Source: Pyrinomonadaceae bacterium MAG19_C2-C3
GTDB lineage: Bacteria; Acidobacteriota; Blastocatellia; Pyrinomonadales; Pyrinomonadaceae
Assembly (NCBI GenBank): GCA_024330265.1
Contig: JANDLT010000039.1
Location: 1 to 47,050, forward strand
Length of the DNA stretch: 47,050 nucleotides
Reading direction: 5' to 3'
Position numbers and translations under genes: made by a program. The notes beneath the pieces were generated by a model. It did not search any database, was not told the DNA's origin, and saw only the letters and a program-made list of their open reading frames with translations. Position 1 is the stretch's first letter. Each line of letters starts with the position of its first letter. This document shows, piece after piece, positions 43,146 to 47,050 of this stretch.

Positions 43146-43651
43146 AATCTGAATTTATGCTCGTTTTCTTTCCATTTCTCAAGCAAGCCGTGTTGAGTCA
43201 GCACGGCGTTGAGCAACTGCGTGTTAATTGCGCTTTGTTCCAAGAACATATTGATTCGCAAATAATCTTTCAATCTTCCGGTGTCGAGCATAATGGCGAC
43301 CAAGTGTTCGGGACGCATGATGCGCGTCGTCACGTTCGCATACTTTATTGTTTGCGCTTGCTCAACCGCTTCATCGGTCAAGCGATTAAAGGTTGGCAGA
43401 AACTGTACCGGAAAACCTTCGATGTTGATGAACTCGTTTTGCGATTGGTAACCGCGCTCAATCAAATAATCGTAAATCGGTGCAAGCATCGCCAAAACAT
43501 TTTCCGACGTTTCCACTTGCACGAAGATGTCTAGGTCAAGCGTGTCGAACGGTTCGAGGTAATAAATCGCGGCGACCGCTCCGCCGATAGCGTACCCGAT
43601 GACAACACCGTCTTCGACCATCCAATTCAAAACCTTGAGCGTCTCTTCCAT
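43142..43651 (-). CDS. Nucleotidyltransferase-fold protein
   Basis: A 169-residue protein with the minimal nucleotidyltransferase pattern: GYAIGGAVAAIYYLEPFDTL followed by the metal-binding acidic pair Asp39 and Asp41 in DTLDLDIFV. A helix with EHLVAIMLDTGRLKDYLRI follows, as in AbiEii/DUF6036-like enzymes. Family members transfer nucleotides to tRNA or protein, and some are toxins of two-gene modules. It begins one base after the DNA ligase stop and overlaps the small basic protein gene at the other end. Confidence 0.78.
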   Translation of the reverse strand: MEETLKVLNWMVEDGVVIGYAIGGAVAAIYYLEPFDTLDLDIFVQVETSENVLAMLAPIYDYLIERGYQSQNEFINIEGFPVQFLPTFNRLTDEAVEQAQTIKYANVTTRIMRPEHLVAIMLDTGRLKDYLRINMFLEQSAINTQLLNAVLTQHGLLEKWKENEHKFRL

Positions 43652-43652
43652 C

Positions 43653-45368
43653 TCAATTCACATCACCGTCCGCTTCATCGCCCGTTTCATCAACCAACCC
43701 GCACACGGCTTCGAGCGTGTCAATTTCATCAACGGTTTTGTCTTGCCGCCAGCGAAGGATGCGCGGAAACCTTAAAGCATAACCGCTCTTGTGGCGCGGC
43801 GATTTTTGTACTTTGTCGAACGTGACTTCAAAGATGATTTTCGGCGTGACGGTGCGGACGCGACCGTGCGCGAACTCCTGAATCGTATTCGCCTTAAACC
43901 ATTCGGTCAGTTCCGCGACTTCCACATCGGTCAAGCCGGAATAGGCTTTGCCGACGTTTAGGAGTTCGGCATCGTCTTCCGAACGTCGGACGGCGAACGT
44001 GTAATCCGAGAGAAATATGCGGCGGCGACCATGTCCGACTTCGGCGGCGGTGACGACGACATCGAGCGTCGCCCGCGTGCGTTTAATCTTCAGCCATTCG
44101 CGCCCGCGCTTGCCCGGTTTATAAGTCGAACGTGGGTCTTTAATCATCAAGCCCTCGTTGCCGCGCGTGCGTGCATCGTCAAATTCTTTGTCAAGCAAAC
44201 CAGCATCGGCGATGAGGCGCGTATCGGAGAGACGAAGCGCACCCGTGTTTTTATTGTCGTCCGCATCGGCGGTGTCTGTGGTGTTGGCTTCGGTGATAAG
44301 TTGGGCAAGCAGTTCACGACGCGCGCTTAACGAGGCTTCGTTGCGAATGATGCCGTCGGCGTAAAGCACGTCGTATGCGACAAAGACGACGGGCGTTTGT
44401 TTCATCAATTCTTCGGACACGATTTTGCGTCCCAAACGTTTTTGCAAATCCGCGAACGGTAAAATCTTTTCCTTCGTCGCGGGCAAAATCTCGCCGTCTA
44501 AAATCGCATCGGTTTCCAATCGCGCGAGCGGTTCAATGAGTTCGGGAAAGCGATGCGTGATGTCGTCGAGCGAACGGGAAAAGAGCGCGACACGCCCCCG
44601 TTGAACGTGAGCCTGACCGCGTATGCCGTCGAATTTATCTTCCGTATAAAACTCTGCGGGCATCGTACGACGCACATCATCGAGGTCGGCGGCGGCGGTG
44701 GCGAGCATAAATTTAATCGGATGAAACAGGCGCATTTTAACGTTATGAAAATCGTTGTGACGCGCACGCACCGCCGTTTCTCCGATGTCGCCCGTGAGCA
44801 TATTGACGTTGGCGACTTCCGGCAAAAGTCTTTCAAACGCGCGGGCAATCGCGTCTTCAACCAAGCCTTCTTTCAAGCCGATGCGTAAATCACCGACGAG
44901 CATCTTGACGAGATACTTGGCTTCAAGCGGTGTCATGCGCGCGAGGATTTCGATGAGAATGGCGAGCTTGTTTTTCGTGCCGCGCGTCTCGCTTAAACGT
45001 GTGATGAGTTGTTCGGTGTGCGCGAGCGTGACAGTCGGATTGTCATTGCCGCGTCCTGTTTCCATTAACGCTTCAAACGTCACATCGCCCGCGTCGCCAA
45101 GCCTGACGTATCGCGGGCGCAAATTATCTATGTCGAGTTTCGTGACTTCGCTCAAAGCGTTTCGCAAGACGGACGTGCCGACATTGGTGGTGCGCCCGTC
45201 GTTCATCGCAAACGTGTGTCCGGCGAAATAGCGCGCGGCGCGAGTTAAATCCGCATCCGAAAGCGTTTGAAAATACGCACCGAGCAAGCGCGCCTTTTCT
45301 AATTTCTTCGTCGTCGCGGCGACCTGTTCGGCGATGGTGGCGAAGTCTTGGAGTAAAGTTTCAGTCAT
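43653..45368 (-). CDS. ATP-dependent DNA ligase (archaeal/LigB-like, three-domain)
   Basis: A 571-residue enzyme. An N-terminal DNA-binding domain (about 1-210) with EAKYLVKMLVGDLRIGLKEG is followed by the adenylation domain with the catalytic Lys245 in EDKFDGIRGQ, then LDGEILPA, VFVAYDVLY, NEGLMIKDP and EWLKIKR, and a C-terminal OB fold. All nucleotidyltransferase motifs are intact. Bacterial ATP-dependent ligases supplement the NAD-dependent LigA and act in repair. The gene sits six bases after the BtuF-like gene and one base before the nucleotidyltransferase gene, implying one operon; no ligase-associated exonuclease or helicase is adjacent. Confidence 0.93.
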   Translation of the reverse strand: MTETLLQDFATIAEQVAATTKKLEKARLLGAYFQTLSDADLTRAARYFAGHTFAMNDGRTTNVGTSVLRNALSEVTKLDIDNLRPRYVRLGDAGDVTFEALMETGRGNDNPTVTLAHTEQLITRLSETRGTKNKLAILIEILARMTPLEAKYLVKMLVGDLRIGLKEGLVEDAIARAFERLLPEVANVNMLTGDIGETAVRARHNDFHNVKMRLFHPIKFMLATAAADLDDVRRTMPAEFYTEDKFDGIRGQAHVQRGRVALFSRSLDDITHRFPELIEPLARLETDAILDGEILPATKEKILPFADLQKRLGRKIVSEELMKQTPVVFVAYDVLYADGIIRNEASLSARRELLAQLITEANTTDTADADDNKNTGALRLSDTRLIADAGLLDKEFDDARTRGNEGLMIKDPRSTYKPGKRGREWLKIKRTRATLDVVVTAAEVGHGRRRIFLSDYTFAVRRSEDDAELLNVGKAYSGLTDVEVAELTEWFKANTIQEFAHGRVRTVTPKIIFEVTFDKVQKSPRHKSGYALRFPRILRWRQDKTVDEIDTLEAVCGLVDETGDEADGDVN

Positions 45369-45374
45369 AACTTT

Positions 45375-46328
45375 TTACGAGCGCATCAATTCAGGTGCGA
45401 CGCGCACGGCTTCCGCGTTCGTCGGCGCGCCGAAGATTTCGGGGTGCAGAATGCGGGCTAAAATCTCCGCGCCGTCAACAACACGATGCGAAGGGCGGCT
45501 GAAGTATGCACTTGCGTCCACCGTCCATACTTGATTGTTCCGGGCGGCGGGCAGTTCGTTCCAACCTTCCGGCAACGTCGCGGTTTCGAGTGCGCGCAAA
45601 ATGTCTTCTTTGTAGTATCCACACGGAATCAGCACGATGATTTCCGGGGCGTAAGCCTGTATCGCTTCGGCTGTGGTTTGTACGCTCGGCTTACCCGCGC
45701 TTCCGAAAGACGCATCGCCGCCCGCGAGCGCGACCTGTTCGGGAACCCAATGTCCGGGCGCGAACGGCGGTTCAAGCCACTCCAACATCAAAACGCGCGG
45801 ACGTGCGGCATCGGCGGTTTTCGCCGCAAGATTATCAACGCGAACCGCAAGGTTATTGATGAGTTGCTCGGCTTCCGTGTCGCGCCCTGTGAGATTAGCG
45901 ACGGTGCGAATGTTCTCGAAAATGTCGCTGATGGTTGTCGGCTCAAGTGACACGACGGGAACTTCCGTCTCGAACATGCGCGCGGCTTGGGCGACGGTCT
46001 TATATGACACGGCGCACACGTCGCAGAGTTCTTGCGTCAAGATTAAATCAGGCTTGAGTTCGTGAAGCAGTTTTTCATCGAGCGTATAAATCGAAGCGTG
46101 ACCTGCGGTGTGCTTATCCTTGAGTTCGGCTTGGACGGCGCGGTCAATCTCAACGCTCGTCATCGTTTCATGCGAGAGACGCGACGCGGTAAGTTTCGGC
46201 AAAGCTTGAACGGAAGCGGGGAAATCGCATTCGTGTGTGACGCCGACAAGATTACCTTCCAAACCGAGAGCGCACAAGATTTCCGTAATTGAAGGCAGCA
46301 GCGACGCGATGCGCGGGCGGACGGTCAT
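45375..46328 (-). CDS. BtuF-like periplasmic-binding-fold protein lacking a signal peptide
   Basis: A 317-residue class III substrate-binding-type protein. It starts MTVRPRIASLLPSITEILCA directly at the first strand, with GVTHECDFP, LKPDLILTQELCDVCAVSY and VVSLEPTTISDIFENI, and ends with YFSRPSHRVVDGAEILARILHP. This is the BtuF/FepB fold that holds vitamin B12 or siderophores, and the RPS..R motif is a usual feature. No signal peptide or lipobox precedes it and no permease or ATPase gene is near, so it may be a cytoplasmic corrinoid-binding protein. The stop of Uma2 overlaps its start by four bases. Confidence 0.82.
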   Translation of the reverse strand: MTVRPRIASLLPSITEILCALGLEGNLVGVTHECDFPASVQALPKLTASRLSHETMTSVEIDRAVQAELKDKHTAGHASIYTLDEKLLHELKPDLILTQELCDVCAVSYKTVAQAARMFETEVPVVSLEPTTISDIFENIRTVANLTGRDTEAEQLINNLAVRVDNLAAKTADAARPRVLMLEWLEPPFAPGHWVPEQVALAGGDASFGSAGKPSVQTTAEAIQAYAPEIIVLIPCGYYKEDILRALETATLPEGWNELPAARNNQVWTVDASAYFSRPSHRVVDGAEILARILHPEIFGAPTNAEAVRVAPELMRS

Positions 46329-46906
46329 ACTTTGATGTCCTCAAAAATCGTGTGAAGCGGACACGCGAAGCCGGGAAGCAAAGGCGACGTGAGCGTGTCT
46401 TGATGAAAGAGCGTGGCGATGTGTTCGAGATGTGGAAGTTCAAGCCCGCCGTTCGTGCGGCGATAAACCTCTATCTGTCGTGTGCGCCAATCGGCAATCC
46501 AGTATTCATGCACGCCGCGCCGTGAATAGAGTTTGAGTTTCGCTTCACGGTCACGCCGTTCGTTCGTGCTGCCCGGTGAGAGAACTTCGATGACGAGTTC
46601 CGGCGCAAGGTGCAACATACCGTCATCACGCAACGCTTCGGCAAGGCGCGCATGACTTATCCACACGACATCCGGCACGACATCTTCATCATCGTTGAAA
46701 ATAATGCCGGGCGCGAAGAACACCTGTCCGGCTCCGGTTTCTTTGCTCCAAATCCACAGCTTGACGTGAATCTCTCCGCATGTTCCTTGATGATAAAGAT
46801 GTGGTTGTCTTGACATGAAAATGTCTCCTTTAATTATCTCGTAGCGTTTATTGTCTTCGGGCAAAGTCTCAAGGTCGGCGGATGTCCAATGCAGAGCGGT
46901 TGCCAT
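46325..46906 (-). CDS. Uma2-family (DUF820) nuclease-fold protein
   Basis: A 193-residue protein with the Uma2 pattern: RYEIIKGDIFMSRQP, the acidic PDVVWIS, PELVIEVLSPGSTNERRDRE and KLKLYSRRGVHEYWIADWRT. Asp, Glu and Lys in PD..ELVIEV..K form a PD-(D/E)XK-type site. Uma2 proteins are abundant in cyanobacteria, acidobacteria and planctomycetes; the cellular role remains uncertain. It is the first gene of a packed run of five on the minus strand, with AAGGG about 12 bases before the ATG. Confidence 0.88.
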   Translation of the reverse strand: MATALHWTSADLETLPEDNKRYEIIKGDIFMSRQPHLYHQGTCGEIHVKLWIWSKETGAGQVFFAPGIIFNDDEDVVPDVVWISHARLAEALRDDGMLHLAPELVIEVLSPGSTNERRDREAKLKLYSRRGVHEYWIADWRTRQIEVYRRTNGGLELPHLEHIATLFHQDTLTSPLLPGFACPLHTIFEDIKV

Positions 46907-46934
46907 ATCGTTCGTTTCCCTTCTCGTCTTAACA

Positions 46935-47050
46935 GCTCACCTTACGCGATTTTGTTTTTAGCCCGATTCATCGGGCTTTCCGCGTTTCGCGGCACTTAGA
47001 CCAGCCGTTTGACGGCTGGGTGAAACACAAGTTGAACATTGGAGGGCGTT
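46935..47050. repeat. Partial palindromic repeats at the right edge
   Basis: CTCACCTTACGCG matches the terminal arm of the B1/B2 elements, and the following hairpins (AGCCCGAT/ATCGGGCT, CCGCG/CGCGG, CAGCCGT/ACGGCTG) match in inverse order the interior of the element at 12032-12427. The unit is cut by the window end, so its size and boundaries are not known. No gene is seen in the last 144 bases. Confidence 0.75.

Noticed and set aside
45375..46328. Cobalamin riboswitch for the BtuF-like gene
   Set aside because: The gene starts inside the end of the Uma2 gene, so there is no leader, and no B12-box-like sequence was seen upstream of Uma2.
1..47050. tRNA, rRNA or other housekeeping RNA genes
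   Set aside because: No acceptor-stem/TTCGA arm combination or rRNA-like stretch was recognised by eye; a covariance search could still find a small RNA.

Overview
The window is a gene-dense bacterial chromosome segment. Gene content and style suggest Acidobacteriota, possibly class Blastocatellia. The pointers are a fungalysin (M36) protease with an FTP propeptide and dockerin/cohesin modules, a TIGR03663-type membrane protein, a bacilliredoxin, an EF-G paralogue, Uma2 proteins, and intergenic spaces crowded with palindromic repeats. The placement is inferred from protein families; no rRNA or tRNA gene was found to confirm it.

Layout. 31-1882: small genes on the minus strand (zinc ribbon, SemiSWEET-like, CheY-like receiver, DUF971, YtxJ bacilliredoxin). 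2228-4912: alpha-glucan phosphorylase and a small unknown. 5234-7333: EF-G-like GTPase, its stop codon touched by a small inserted element. 7618-9814: OmpR-type response regulator and histidine kinase. 10383-11983: a secreted proline/histidine-rich protein and an unknown. 12472-19019 (plus): RecQ, a tiny proline-rich protein, a DUF309 protein, a YheT-like hydrolase and a CorC/HlyC-type CBS protein. 19293-24336 (minus): a secreted unknown bracketed by two inverted copies of a multi-hairpin element, then a very long SMC. 24642-30380: a large secreted M36 metalloprotease gene split by a 151-bp element. 30833-34739: two multi-pass membrane proteins that look like glycan-assembly enzymes. 34817-35403: ParD/ParE. 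35551-36651: YchF. 36729-38348: a murein hydrolase fusing a lytic transglycosylase, two peptidoglycan-binding domains and an M74-like endopeptidase. 38895-41411: methyltransferase, glycine-zipper secreted protein, Dps. 41501-42604: VapBC-like pair and a GNAT acetyltransferase. 42954-46906: a tightly packed five-gene minus-strand run (Uma2, BtuF-like protein without signal peptide, ATP-dependent DNA ligase, nucleotidyltransferase, small basic protein).

The most striking feature is the density of small non-autonomous elements and palindromes with no transposase gene in the window. Several carry perfect terminal inverted repeats and recognisable target duplications. One interrupts the M36 protease so exactly that removing it with one 8-bp duplication restores a continuous 1859-codon frame. 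Another landed in the stop codon of the EF-G gene and left a stop in place. A further family (five copies of an imperfect palindrome beginning TTATCCACGAAT) is dispersed across the window. No CRISPR array, rRNA, tRNA or prophage was seen.
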